A DNA stretch of 42,150 nucleotides. Origin: a virus. The position numbers and the translations under genes are program-made. The stretch spans positions 1-42,150 of IMG/VR virus record IMGVR_UViG_3300026309_000001; one strand, given 5' to 3'. Below are positions 16,836 through 23,863 of the stretch, one piece after another. The notes beneath the pieces were generated by a model. That model did no database searches, was not told the origin of the DNA, and saw only the letters and a list, made by a program, of their open reading frames with translations. Within the stretch, counting starts at the first letter, position 1. Each line of letters opens with the position of its first letter.

Positions 16836-16946
16836 CTACCGTTCGAGCTGCGCGAGGAAGGCGAGCCCCACGCCGAGGAAGAAGCAGCCGCAGGCGAAGC
16901 CGCGCGCGAACCAAGTGGCGGAGGGGAGGATTTCGATGATGCTCAC
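16836..16946 (-). CDS. 36-residue single-span membrane peptide
   Basis: Starts with GTG in a TAGTG overlap with the upstream stop and ends 9 bases before the adaptor gene. The product is MSIIEILPS followed by one hydrophobic helix (about 11-33) containing GCFFLGVG. Its coupling to neighbours and high GC at third positions support it. No function known. Confidence 0.5.
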   Translation of the reverse strand: MSIIEILPSATWFARGFACGCFFLGVGLAFLAQLER

Positions 16947-17281
16947 TAGATCACCATCGAGTTGACCCGAAGCCAGCGGTACTCGTTCGAGTTCAACATC
17001 CGCTTCACTCCGGGCCAGTCCTCGCGCAGCCAGCCGCGGATGCCGTGGTCGGCGAACCACTTCAGGATAATCGCGTTCGGGACGCGCGCGACGAGGCGCA
17101 AATCGAGATCGTCCTCGCCCGAGCGGTCGATGCTGCCGTGATTGGCCGCCTCCCGGTTGGCGTCGAGGATCGGCTGCACGTCGCAGGAGTGGCGGATGAC
17201 CGCGGTCTCGGTGCCTTCGTCGAAGGTGAAGGTCTCGGTCGCGCCCGAATCCGGGTCGCGGTCCAGGAGGACGGGGTTCAT
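16946..17281 (-). CDS. Conserved-looking virion-region protein
   Basis: 111 residues, soluble. The ATGA overlap sets the start. Central block: DANREAANHG...DLDLRLVARVPNAIILKWFADHGI, then YRWLRVNSMVI. I recall similar small proteins next to the adaptor in podovirus-type phages. Function unknown; possibly a head-completion or tail accessory protein. Confidence 0.6.
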   Translation of the reverse strand: MNPVLLDRDPDSGATETFTFDEGTETAVIRHSCDVQPILDANREAANHGSIDRSGEDDLDLRLVARVPNAIILKWFADHGIRGWLREDWPGVKRMLNSNEYRWLRVNSMVI

Positions 17282-17535
17282 TCGGTCGGGCGCAGCCACG
17301 GGGCGATGCCGCGGGCGTACTCTTCCCAATATGCCGCGAGATCGCGGGCGGTTTTCAAATCGTCTTTCTGGCGCTCATAGTCCCGGGCCAGTGCCGCGAG
17401 CGCGGCCTCGGTGTGCCGATGCGCCACGTCGCCGGCGTTCCACTCGGCTACGGCATTGTGTGCCAGATCAGGGCCGGCCGCGAGCGCGGGGAGCGCCATC
17501 AGCGCCGCGATCAGGAAGGCGAAAATCCAGGTCAT
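17278..17535 (-). CDS. Small exported coiled-coil protein
   Basis: 85 residues. Residues 1-20 are a classical cleavable signal peptide (MTWIFAFLIAALMALPALA before AGPD). The mature part is a charged helix (EAALAALARDYERQKDDLKTARDLAAYWEEYARG). It is coupled to the next gene by ATGA. A periplasmic helical protein inside the virion structural block is unexpected; it may be a periplasmic assembly or exclusion factor. Family not recognised. Confidence 0.65.
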   Translation of the reverse strand: MTWIFAFLIAALMALPALAAGPDLAHNAVAEWNAGDVAHRHTEAALAALARDYERQKDDLKTARDLAAYWEEYARGIAPWLRPTE

Positions 17536-17545
17536 GCAGTTCTCC

Positions 17546-18634
17546 TCAATAAGCGAAGCAAGAAATCCGCAGCTTGTCGCTGGCCGCCCAGGCCGCCGCT
17601 GCGCCGGAGGTGTTGAAATTTCCGAATGTGGCCGTGGTCGTTGTTGACGCGGTTTGTTTGGTCAGGAACACGGTCGCCGAATTGGTGGTGATGTCCGTCG
17701 CCGCGCAGTTCCATCCGGTCGTGGCCGCCGGCAGGCCGATTACGCCGCTGGTTGCCGTGCCGCCGGTGCCGACGTTCACCTCGAAAGTGATCGTGCCGTT
17801 ACTTGCGGTGATGCTCGGGCTGGTGCCGAACCCGGAGGAGATCGTGGGCGCGGCCGGCGATACGGCGGCCTTGCCGTTTACCTGAAGCGTGCCCTTGACG
17901 TTGAGCGACCCAGCGGCCGTGCAGCTTGTGTCGTCCTGGCAGAAGAACTCGTTAGCCGACGAGCTGTTTTTAACGACAAAGGAAAACGTGCCGCTGGTCG
18001 CGCCGCTGCCCTGCACGAATAGCGGAAAGCCCTGATCGGTAAGCGTCCCGATGTTGATGTGGCCGTTCGTGCCGATGTAAGCGTTCGCGTCCGCATTGCG
18101 CAGAAACAGATTGGCGGTTGGCTGAGTGCCGCCGCCGGTCATCGCCTCGTTGTTTATGCAAGCGTAGGTATTTACCGCGCCACCGCTCGCGTTGGCCTGC
18201 GTAAGCTGGCACTTTGCGCCGTAGAGCCGGGTCGCGGTCCCACCGGAATTGTTCTGCGGGATGAGAAGCGCGCCGTCCCACTCGGTCACTGTGCCCGAGT
18301 TCTGCAGCTTGGCCTCGAAGGATTCGGCCTGCGCGGCTAGGGCGCCACTCTCGACAGTAAGATTGCCGTGGAAGTGGTTTATCTCGCCATTGGCATGGCC
18401 CGGCCCGGTCAGATCGACGAATACGTTGAAGGGTTCGAAAATGTTCGCCGTGTCGCTGCTGGGCGACAGCGTGATGTTCAAAAGGTTGAGGCGGGTCGCG
18501 GCGCCGGTCGTGGCGAGGTTGAAGGTGGACGCGACCTGTGTCGGGCCCCCCTGCGACTTGATCTCCGCCGAGGCGAGCGCCGGCGCAAAGGCCAGCGCTG
18601 CCGCGAGGGCGGCCGAGAGAAGGCGGCGACGCAT
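17546..18634 (-). CDS. Fibre-like beta-rich protein with signal peptide
   Basis: 362 residues from ATG at 18634, four bases after the previous stop. Residues 1-23 form a Sec signal (MRRRLLSAALAAALAFAPALASA before EIK). The remainder is Thr/Ser/Gly/Asn-rich beta sequence with segments such as NAYIGTNGHINIGTLTDQG and GSLNVKGTLQVNGK, typical of phage fibre shafts. Several cysteines occur (for example CQDDTSC), suggesting disulphides in an oxidising compartment. No S74 domain is present, unlike the second fibre at 4904-6610. Likely an appendage or adhesin. Confidence 0.65.
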   Translation of the reverse strand: MRRRLLSAALAAALAFAPALASAEIKSQGGPTQVASTFNLATTGAATRLNLLNITLSPSSDTANIFEPFNVFVDLTGPGHANGEINHFHGNLTVESGALAAQAESFEAKLQNSGTVTEWDGALLIPQNNSGGTATRLYGAKCQLTQANASGGAVNTYACINNEAMTGGGTQPTANLFLRNADANAYIGTNGHINIGTLTDQGFPLFVQGSGATSGTFSFVVKNSSSANEFFCQDDTSCTAAGSLNVKGTLQVNGKAAVSPAAPTISSGFGTSPSITASNGTITFEVNVGTGGTATSGVIGLPAATTGWNCAATDITTNSATVFLTKQTASTTTTATFGNFNTSGAAAAWAASDKLRISCFAY

Positions 18635-18638
18635 CTGC

Positions 18639-18968
18639 CTACAGCCCCTCGCCCGGCGTGAAGTAGAGCTGCGCCGTGCCCGAGGCGGTGATCGCCGCGA
18701 CGAACTCGTAGGGGGCGGAGAAGATCTCGACGGCGCCGGCGGAGATCGGCATGCTGCCGGCCGCGCCGCCATTCACGGGAAGCGTCGCCGCGACCGTGTT
18801 GTCGATGCCGAAAGCGATGAAGGCGTCGACAGCGCCGGCGTTGCGCACCCGCACATGCCGGCTGGCCTGGCCCGCCTGCACCTGCACGTTTGCCGTGGTC
18901 GTTGCGGCGTTGAGGGCGACCGTCGATGCCGGGTTCGGCTTGAAGGCCGGCTGGCTGATGTTGTTCAT
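18639..18968 (-). CDS. Small beta-rich head or fibre decoration protein
   Basis: 109 residues, almost entirely Ala/Thr/Val/Asn strands (TANVQVQAGQASRHVRVRNAG, VDAFIAFGIDN, AAGSMPISAGAVEIF). This jelly-roll-like pattern is common in small virion decoration proteins encoded near the capsid gene. No family named. It precedes the fibre-like gene by four bases. Confidence 0.55.
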   Translation of the reverse strand: MNNISQPAFKPNPASTVALNAATTTANVQVQAGQASRHVRVRNAGAVDAFIAFGIDNTVAATLPVNGGAAGSMPISAGAVEIFSAPYEFVAAITASGTAQLYFTPGEGL

Positions 18969-18980
18969 GCGGCCGGCGGC

Positions 18981-19466
18981 CTAGACCGGGATGAAGCTGA
19001 GGTAGGCGCTGCCTACGAGCCCAGCGGTCGCGCCGCTGGCCTTCGAGATCGTGAAAAACGCGCCCTTCACGATCTTGCCGCGCGACTTCCCGTTCGTGCC
19101 CTTGTCGGTCACGTTGTCGAAGGTGCCGGTCGCGGTGCCGACATCGAGCGTGTCGATCAGGTTGGCCGCGGATACCGCGGTCGCGGCGATGCCGGCGGAG
19201 ATCGTCGAGGCGCCGGTCGACTTTGTCGTGACATCAATAATCAGCTCGCTGACCAGGATGTCGTAGCCGAGGTTGTTCTGCCACGAGACGACGCCGGCGG
19301 CGGCATCGGCCGCTGTCAGCGGCACCTTCATCGTGCGCATGCCGTAAAACCGCGGCGCTGCGACGGTCGGGCTGGCGGGGCCGCCGAGGATCTGGTCGGG
19401 CACCCCATCGTTGGTGTTGGCGACGTACATCGTGCCGTCGGCGTTCTGGGTCAAAACTTCGGACAT
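18981..19466 (-). CDS. Virion structural protein near the capsid gene (head decoration candidate)
   Basis: 161 residues. The N-terminus MSEVLTQNADGTMYVANTNDGVPDQ leads to strands including RFYGMRTMKVPLTAADAAAGVVSWQN and LVSELIIDVTTKSTG. GAAGGG precedes the ATG. The leader contains a terminator-like hairpin with CTTTTCTTTT. Position immediately after the capsid/HNH pair suggests an abundant head protein. Confidence 0.6.
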   Translation of the reverse strand: MSEVLTQNADGTMYVANTNDGVPDQILGGPASPTVAAPRFYGMRTMKVPLTAADAAAGVVSWQNNLGYDILVSELIIDVTTKSTGASTISAGIAATAVSAANLIDTLDVGTATGTFDNVTDKGTNGKSRGKIVKGAFFTISKASGATAGLVGSAYLSFIPV

Positions 19467-19489
19467 GGATGCCCTTCGGGAGTAGGGGG

Positions 19490-19521
19490 AAAAGAAAAGG
19501 GCCGCCCCGAAAGGACGGCCC
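19490..19521 (-). terminator. Terminator-like hairpin in the leader of the 19466 gene
   Basis: On the - strand a 9-base stem with one mismatch (19521-19513 with 19507-19499) is followed by CCTTTTCTTTT, about 24 bases before the ATG at 19466. It is the third element of this design in the late operon. It follows the HNH gene, so it could also separate that inserted gene from the next. Confidence 0.65.
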
Positions 19522-19546
19522 CGATGAAGCGGCGCGATTGCCGCGA

Positions 19547-20002
19547 CTAGGGTACGTGTCGCCAGGAACGGCGGAGGCGAATCCCGGAGATGACGCTCGG
19601 CACGACACCGAACGCGCGGCCCAGCTGAGCGCAATTAAGCGGGCTGGAGCGAATGATCTCCACGTCTCGCTCGGTCAGCTTTGACCTTCCGTGACGTGAT
19701 CCCACTGTGCCGGTGCGGGAGTTGGCGCGCTGTTCCGATCGGGTTGCCCATCGGACGTTTCCAGGCTCATAGCCCTTGTTGTTGTCGTCGCGCTCCAGCG
19801 TGTAGCTTCGGTCCGGGGGCTCGCCCATGTCCGCAAGGAAGTTGGCGAAGTCGAGCCAGGCCTCACAGACTTTGATGCCGCGGCCACCGTAGCGTTCATA
19901 GTGCGCCTGGTTCGGATTGAAGCATCGCTGCTTCATCGCGTTCCATCGACCATACAGCCAGTGGTGCTTGCCGCCGGGGCGGCAGTAGCCGTGCCTTTTC
20001 AT
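19547..20002 (-). CDS. HNH homing-type endonuclease with C-terminal HTH
   Basis: 151 residues. Residues 13-95 have the plan of small HNH homing nucleases: HHWLYGRWNAMKQRCFNP, YGGRGIKVCEAWLDFANFL, DRSYTLERDDNNKGYEPGNVRW, then SEQRAN. The C-terminal RSKLTERDVEIIRSSPLNCAQLGRAFGVVPSVISGIRL is a helix-turn-helix module used for DNA recognition. It sits between the major capsid gene and a head gene, a common insertion place for selfish nucleases. Its ribosome site lies in a hairpin stem. Confidence 0.85.
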   Translation of the reverse strand: MKRHGYCRPGGKHHWLYGRWNAMKQRCFNPNQAHYERYGGRGIKVCEAWLDFANFLADMGEPPDRSYTLERDDNNKGYEPGNVRWATRSEQRANSRTGTVGSRHGRSKLTERDVEIIRSSPLNCAQLGRAFGVVPSVISGIRLRRSWRHVP

Positions 20003-20007
20003 AGCAA

Positions 20008-20033
20008 TCTCCCCCTCAGCAAAGAGGGGGAGA
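20008..20033 (-). promoter_or_regulatory. Hairpin hiding the HNH ribosome site
   Basis: A perfect 10-base stem (20033-20024 with 20017-20008, loop of 6) ends 5 bases before the HNH ATG at 20002. The ribosome-binding GGGGGAG is in the 3' arm, so in a long late transcript the site would be base-paired and translation low. A second short dyad (20041-20060) lies upstream. No T run, so it is not a typical terminator. Confidence 0.6.
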
Positions 20034-20073
20034 CGCTATCACACTCTTAGGCTAGAGTGTACCGATCAAGCGA

Positions 20074-21024
20074 CTATTGCAGGTCCGCAATAATCCCAGA
20101 ACCGGCCTCATTTCGGCTTTCAAGCGTATATTCACCAATAAGCTGCTTCTTGCTGGCGTCGCCCGTCTTGGCGAGGTCTTCCAGCTTGATGGGGCGCAGC
20201 CACGCGACGGCCCAGAGGTCAGTGTTGATGACCTGGGCGTCCCGCGAGCGCACGAAGCGGTTGGGCACGATCCGCACCGAGCTGAAATCCCCGGTGTAGT
20301 AATCGATGCTGGCCACCAGCTTCTTGTTGGTGGTGTCCTGCATCCGGGTCGTGTTGCCGGCGAAGGTCGAGGCCTCCTGCTTCACGGTGCCGCCGACCAT
20401 CAGCATCTCGGGTTCGTCGCCCGAGTTGGTCCAGATGCTCTTCAGCACGGTCTTGAGGCTCGACTCCACGAAGACGCGCGTGGTGCCGTCCGTGCGGGTG
20501 CCGGTGCCGTCCGAAGCGGAGGGATCGGCACCGCTGGCGCCGAGATCGGTGTTGGTCTTGATCCACGACAAGGTCGAGGCCAGGGTGCGCGCCGTGGTGC
20601 TGTTGCCGGCGGTGCGCGCCTGGTTGGTGCCGCAGAGGATCGACTCGATGTCGCGCTTCAACTCCTTGCCGCGGATCGCGACTTGGAGCGCCAGCTCGGA
20701 TTTCCGGCCGGCCTTTTTCACCGCGTCGGCGGTGCCCGAGACGATGACCGTCTTGCGGCTGATCTGCGTGTAGTTGCCGAGACGGGTCGTGAAGTTCGCG
20801 GCCTGGAACGAGGTGATGTCGTCGCCTTCGAGCTGCGCGTTGGTCGTGTCGGCAGCGGCGAGCGACTGGGTCTGCCACTCGTGGAAGGTGTTGTCGGCCT
20901 TGGCGCGGCCGATCGAGGTCATGAACGGGGTTTCGACCGGCGAGATGTTGTAGATCACGTCGGACAGGTCTTCCCGAATGCCCTTCATCGAGAAGGTCAG
21001 TTCGGTATTGCTTACGGTCGCCAT
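20074..21024 (-). CDS. Major capsid protein (SU10 type, HK97-like fold expected)
   Basis: 316 residues. The N-terminus SMKGIREDLSDVIYNISPVETPFMTSIGRAKADNTFHEWQTQSL is diagnostic of the SU10-type capsid family, as are EGDDITSFQAANFTTRLGNYTQISRKTV, VFVESSLKTVLKSIW and the C-terminal WLRPIKLEDLAKTGDASKKQLIGEYTLESRNE. It forms the icosahedral shell with the scaffold protein encoded just upstream. Confidence 0.92.
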   Translation of the reverse strand: MATVSNTELTFSMKGIREDLSDVIYNISPVETPFMTSIGRAKADNTFHEWQTQSLAAADTTNAQLEGDDITSFQAANFTTRLGNYTQISRKTVIVSGTADAVKKAGRKSELALQVAIRGKELKRDIESILCGTNQARTAGNSTTARTLASTLSWIKTNTDLGASGADPSASDGTGTRTDGTTRVFVESSLKTVLKSIWTNSGDEPEMLMVGGTVKQEASTFAGNTTRMQDTTNKKLVASIDYYTGDFSSVRIVPNRFVRSRDAQVINTDLWAVAWLRPIKLEDLAKTGDASKKQLIGEYTLESRNEAGSGIIADLQ

Positions 21025-21130
21025 GGTGGTGGAGGCTCCATCGGAGGGAAGGCCGGCGCTTCACAGCGCGGGCGAGGCCGCTGCCCCTGGGGCGGCTTTG
21101 GGAGGGGCGCTCTTAGCGCGCGTCGAGGGT

Positions 21131-22177
21131 TTAGAGAAAATTCTCCAGGAGCATGGCGGCATCGCGCGTGCTGCCGGTGCGGCCGAAGCGCTGTGCAGCA
21201 GCCTTGACCTTCGCCGAGTTGCTGGCGTCCGGCCCCTGCGGGGTGCCGGGGCGCTGCACGCGCGGCGGGGTGTTCTGTCGCTTCTGCTCTGCCGATACCC
21301 GCGCGGCGGTCTGCTGGTTCGCGCGCAAAGCGGTGAGCGCGAGGCGGACCATGCGGGAGTCGATGACGCTCCCGACTTCGTGCGGGGTGAACCCGAATTC
21401 CGATTGCAGGTATTGGCTGAGATCCGACCCGAGCTTCGTGGCTTTCGCCTTGTCGCCAAAGTCGGGCTCGGCCTGGACCAGCTTTTGATGCTCGGCAGCG
21501 ACGAATTTCTGGCGCTGTTGCGCCTGTTCCTGCTGCTGCAGCTGGGTTGCCTGCTGCAATTCGGCCTGGATCGCGCCCACGCGCTGCCGCAGCGAGTCGC
21601 GCTGCTGCGAGAGCTGGGCCCAGGCGGCCGGGTTCTCGGTTGCCAGCCGGTCCCAGTCGATCCGAGCGAACTGCTCGGCTTCGGGGAGGGCGGCGTGCAA
21701 CAGAGTTTGAAGCGACTGCTGGTACTGCTGTCGCTGGGTCGCAATCGCCGTGCGCTCGGCTTCCCAGCCTTTGCGCTCCTCGGCGATCTCCTGCGTCTTT
21801 TGAGTGAAGGCCTTGTCGCGGTCGCTCTCCCGGCGGGCGATGATCTGCTGCGCTTCGGGTGGGAGCTTGGCGAAAACTGCCTTTTCGTCATCGGACAGAG
21901 ATTTGGGCGGTTCGATGGGCGTCGGGGTTTGCCCGTCCGCTTCGCTGTGGCCCTCTTCGTCTTCCCCGGTGGGAGGAGTCTCCCCCTCTCCGGTATCGGG
22001 CGCGCTGGCGCCGGATTCCTCTTCGACTTCGCCGTCATCGGCCGGGAAAAGCAGCCCTTCGAGGGCGCTGGCGGCGGCGTGGTCGGTGTTAAAGGGTTCG
22101 TCGGTATTGATCTCGGGTGCGGGTCGGCGATCGACCTCGCCGGCGGCCCCAGCGGCCGGCGTTGCGTCTAGCGACAT
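21131..22177 (-). CDS. Capsid scaffold protein
   Basis: 348 residues. Acidic, Pro-rich N-terminal third (EVEEESGASAPDTGEGE), then a long Gln/Glu/Arg-rich coiled coil (about 100-245: ARRESDRDKAFTQKTQEIAEERKGWEAERTAI, QATQLQQQEQAQQRQKF) and a basic C-terminal helix region likely to bind the capsid protein. Composition and position directly before the capsid gene fit a scaffold, which assembles inside the prohead and leaves before packaging. The 105-base gap to the capsid gene holds GC-rich inverted repeats but no clear terminator. Confidence 0.8.
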   Translation of the reverse strand: MSLDATPAAGAAGEVDRRPAPEINTDEPFNTDHAAASALEGLLFPADDGEVEEESGASAPDTGEGETPPTGEDEEGHSEADGQTPTPIEPPKSLSDDEKAVFAKLPPEAQQIIARRESDRDKAFTQKTQEIAEERKGWEAERTAIATQRQQYQQSLQTLLHAALPEAEQFARIDWDRLATENPAAWAQLSQQRDSLRQRVGAIQAELQQATQLQQQEQAQQRQKFVAAEHQKLVQAEPDFGDKAKATKLGSDLSQYLQSEFGFTPHEVGSVIDSRMVRLALTALRANQQTAARVSAEQKRQNTPPRVQRPGTPQGPDASNSAKVKAAAQRFGRTGSTRDAAMLLENFL

Positions 22178-22371
22178 GAGCTCTCCAGGTGGTAAATTCT
22201 AAATTCGAGGCCGAAGGGCGTCACCTGCCCTCGGCCAGTCTCGTATGGCGTCGGCTTCGGCCGCGGCGCCTAAACTGGCCTACGGCGATGATCGGAGGAT
22301 TCCGGGAGCGAGGACGGCAGGCGAGGGCAAGTGCGTGAGGGTGGCGGGCTACCGCCTAAATTAGCGGCGCG

Positions 22372-22764
22372 ATGAAGAGGCAGCCCTACAAGCTGACGCC
22401 GGAGGTGCTCCAGACGATCTGGCGGCTGCGGATGTTTCGGCGTTGGACCGCGCCGCAGATCGCGCGGGAATTGCGGCTTGCGGTCAGGACCGTCGAGCGG
22501 GCGATCGCCAAGCTGAAGGGCGAATTACCGGCCGAAGAGTCGGAAAAGCGAGTAGCCGATGCAGGTCAGCGTGCCGGTCACGGTCATCGCGATCATGCCG
22601 AGCCACGGAATGACCGCGGGGATTTGCTCATCGGCCGATGCGCCGGCGCGCTCGACTTCGCGGCCGATGATGTAGAACCCGAGCGCGACGGCGTACTGCC
22701 CCAGGATGAACCAGCCGATCACCGGCCCTCGCGGCGCTTGGCCTCGGCCTCGTCACGCTCCTGA
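22372..22764 (+). CDS. Small HTH protein on the + strand (only the N-terminal part looks coding)
   Basis: The frame gives 130 residues. Residues 7-53 are a sigma-region-4-like helix-turn-helix (LTPEVLQTIWRLRMFRRWTAPQIARELRLAVRTVERAIAKLKG). Beyond about residue 57 third-position GC falls and the frame overlaps the leftward gene 22525-22722, so the true 3' end is uncertain. No strong ribosome site precedes the ATG. The upstream 194 bases (22178-22371), between it and the scaffold start, hold no other gene. It may be a degraded regulator or a short HTH protein with convergent overlap. Confidence 0.45.
   Translation: MKRQPYKLTPEVLQTIWRLRMFRRWTAPQIARELRLAVRTVERAIAKLKGELPAEESEKRVADAGQRAGHGHRDHAEPRNDRGDLLIGRCAGALDFAADDVEPERDGVLPQDEPADHRPSRRLASASSRS
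22525..22722 (-). CDS. Small two-span membrane protein
   Basis: 65 residues from GTG at 22722, which overlaps the upstream stop as GTGA. Two hydrophobic segments (about 2-20 and 37-58) surround a charged loop (GREVERAGASADEQIP). It lies between the portal-proximal gene and the scaffold. Function unknown. Confidence 0.6.
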   Translation of the reverse strand: MIGWFILGQYAVALGFYIIGREVERAGASADEQIPAVIPWLGMIAMTVTGTLTCIGYSLFRLFGR

Positions 22765-22979
22765 GCCCGCCGGTCCTCGGCTTCGAGCACCTTGGCGTCG
22801 CCCAGGATCAGCGCGAGCTGCGTGCGCAGCTGTTCCTTCGCCCAATGCAGCCGGTAGGCCGCCTCGCGCGCTTCGGTGTCGCTGACGGCGCTGCCGAGGA
22901 TCGTCTCGATCAGGTCGCGGTCGATGCGGTCGAGGGCGAGGGCGAGCACGGGGTCCTCGAGGAGGCGCTTCCCCTGCAT
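22719..22979 (-). CDS. Small helical head-region protein
   Basis: 86 residues from ATG at 22979. The frame stays open upstream and TTG at 23033 is an alternative start that would keep the coding-like segment TPAEIPTDRRQLG. All-helical and charged: LALDRIDRDLIETILGSAVSDTEAREAAYRLHWAKEQLRTQLALILGDAKVLEAEDRR. I recall similar proteins next to portal genes in podovirus-type phages, sometimes proposed as packaging or scaffold helpers. The stop overlaps the next GTG. Confidence 0.6.
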   Translation of the reverse strand: MQGKRLLEDPVLALALDRIDRDLIETILGSAVSDTEAREAAYRLHWAKEQLRTQLALILGDAKVLEAEDRRAQERDEAEAKRREGR

Positions 22980-23053
22980 GCCGAGCTGGCGGCGGTCGGT
23001 CGGGATTTCGGCAGGGGTGCGGGACCACAGCAATTTTGCTATACCGGAGAGCA

Positions 23054-23263
23054 ATGAACACCTGTCAAGTTTGCGGGGCGGCGTTAGCCTTCGGCCTCTG
23101 CTGGCGCTGCGCTCTAGGAGGACGCGATGGAACTTGGAGAGCCTCTGCGACGCGGCACGGTGGTGCCAACCCGTCATCCGGTGCGGGCGCCGGAGCCTCA
23201 GCGGGAGACGATTCCATCATCGCCGCGGCCTATGCAGTACGCACCGATACCGGCAACCCCTGA
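23054..23263 (+). CDS. Short zinc-ribbon-like open frame fused to a duplicated gene end
   Basis: 69 residues. The start MNTCQVCGAALAFGLCWRC has two CxxC pairs. Further on the sequence is low-complexity. The last eight residues (VRTDTGNP) and stop come from the 75-bp duplicate of the adaptor gene end. A second frame with a stronger ribosome site (23127) overlaps it, so the real gene may be shorter or absent. Confidence 0.35.
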   Translation: MNTCQVCGAALAFGLCWRCALGGRDGTWRASATRHGGANPSSGAGAGASAGDDSIIAAAYAVRTDTGNP

Positions 23264-23357
23264 GATGGCCTCGCCTCCCGAGTTCATGCCGTTTGGAGAA
23301 TGGCTGCCCGAGCCGACTTCGCCCGAGCCCAGCAAAACGCCCGAGCAGGTGGATTAG
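23127..23357 (+). CDS. Short Pro-rich protein carrying the duplicated gp10-like N-terminus
   Basis: 76 residues. AGGAGG lies five bases before the ATG, a near-perfect ribosome site. The product is Pro/Arg-rich, and residues 48-62 ([14 protein letters not shown]) are copied from the start of the gp10-like protein through the 75-bp duplication. It is part of a + strand island inside the leftward late operon. No known function. Confidence 0.45.
   Translation: MELGEPLRRGTVVPTRHPVRAPEPQRETIPSSPRPMQYAPIPATPEMASPPEFMPFGEWLPEPTSPEPSKTPEQVD
23237..23311. repeat. 75-bp inverted duplication, copy B
   Basis: Identical to the reverse complement of 16146-16220. It lies in a + strand island between the portal gene and the 22719 gene, where it has no native role, so this is the derived copy. 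Confidence 0.95.
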
Positions 23358-23863
23358 GCAATTTGGGCGTCCTCGGCTTCCAAGTGGGCGGGCTCTCGCA
23401 GCCGCATCCGATCAACCTACCTTTCCCAGAGCCCCGCGCTCCCGCCGTACCGCTGGAAAGTGCGGGCATCACGGTCGGCGAGTTGGTCGGCTGGCGCATC
23501 TGGCGCGTGCGAACCCGAGAAAAACTGCTGGTCAGCTACTCGGCGGACGCGATCTGGCTGCCCGGCGAGCCGATGGAGGGCAAACCCTCCGATCGCGGCC
23601 ACCATGGCGTCTGGGCATTCAAAGACGCGCGGCGGGCGCTAGCGAAAATCATCAACGAGCGCTTCTGGGGCGCGATGGGCACCGTCTGGCTCTGGGGCGA
23701 CTACGTCGAGCACTCTATCGGCTACCGCGCGCAGTTCGCTGAAGTCAGAAGCATCGACCGGTTTTTTGTCACCGATTCAACCGATGATGAGGCCAGCGTG
23801 CTCGCGGCATTGCGGGCGCGCTACGGCGTCGGCGACGATCAAGCTGCGACCGCTCCCGGCTGA
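23300..23863 (+). CDS. Conserved phage protein, function unknown, on the + strand
   Basis: 187 residues from the ATG at 23300, which lies inside the 75-bp duplicate; the real start could be later, since the conserved-looking part begins near residue 55. From there, GELVGWRIWRVR, VWAFKDARRALAKIINERFWGAMGTVWLWGDYVEHSIGYRAQFAEVRSI is a pattern I recall from phage proteins of unknown function. The 3' end converges with the portal gene (25-base overlap). Opposite orientation inside the late operon suggests a separately expressed accessory gene. Confidence 0.65.
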   Translation: MAARADFARAQQNARAGGLGNLGVLGFQVGGLSQPHPINLPFPEPRAPAVPLESAGITVGELVGWRIWRVRTREKLLVSYSADAIWLPGEPMEGKPSDRGHHGVWAFKDARRALAKIINERFWGAMGTVWLWGDYVEHSIGYRAQFAEVRSIDRFFVTDSTDDEASVLAALRARYGVGDDQAATAPG

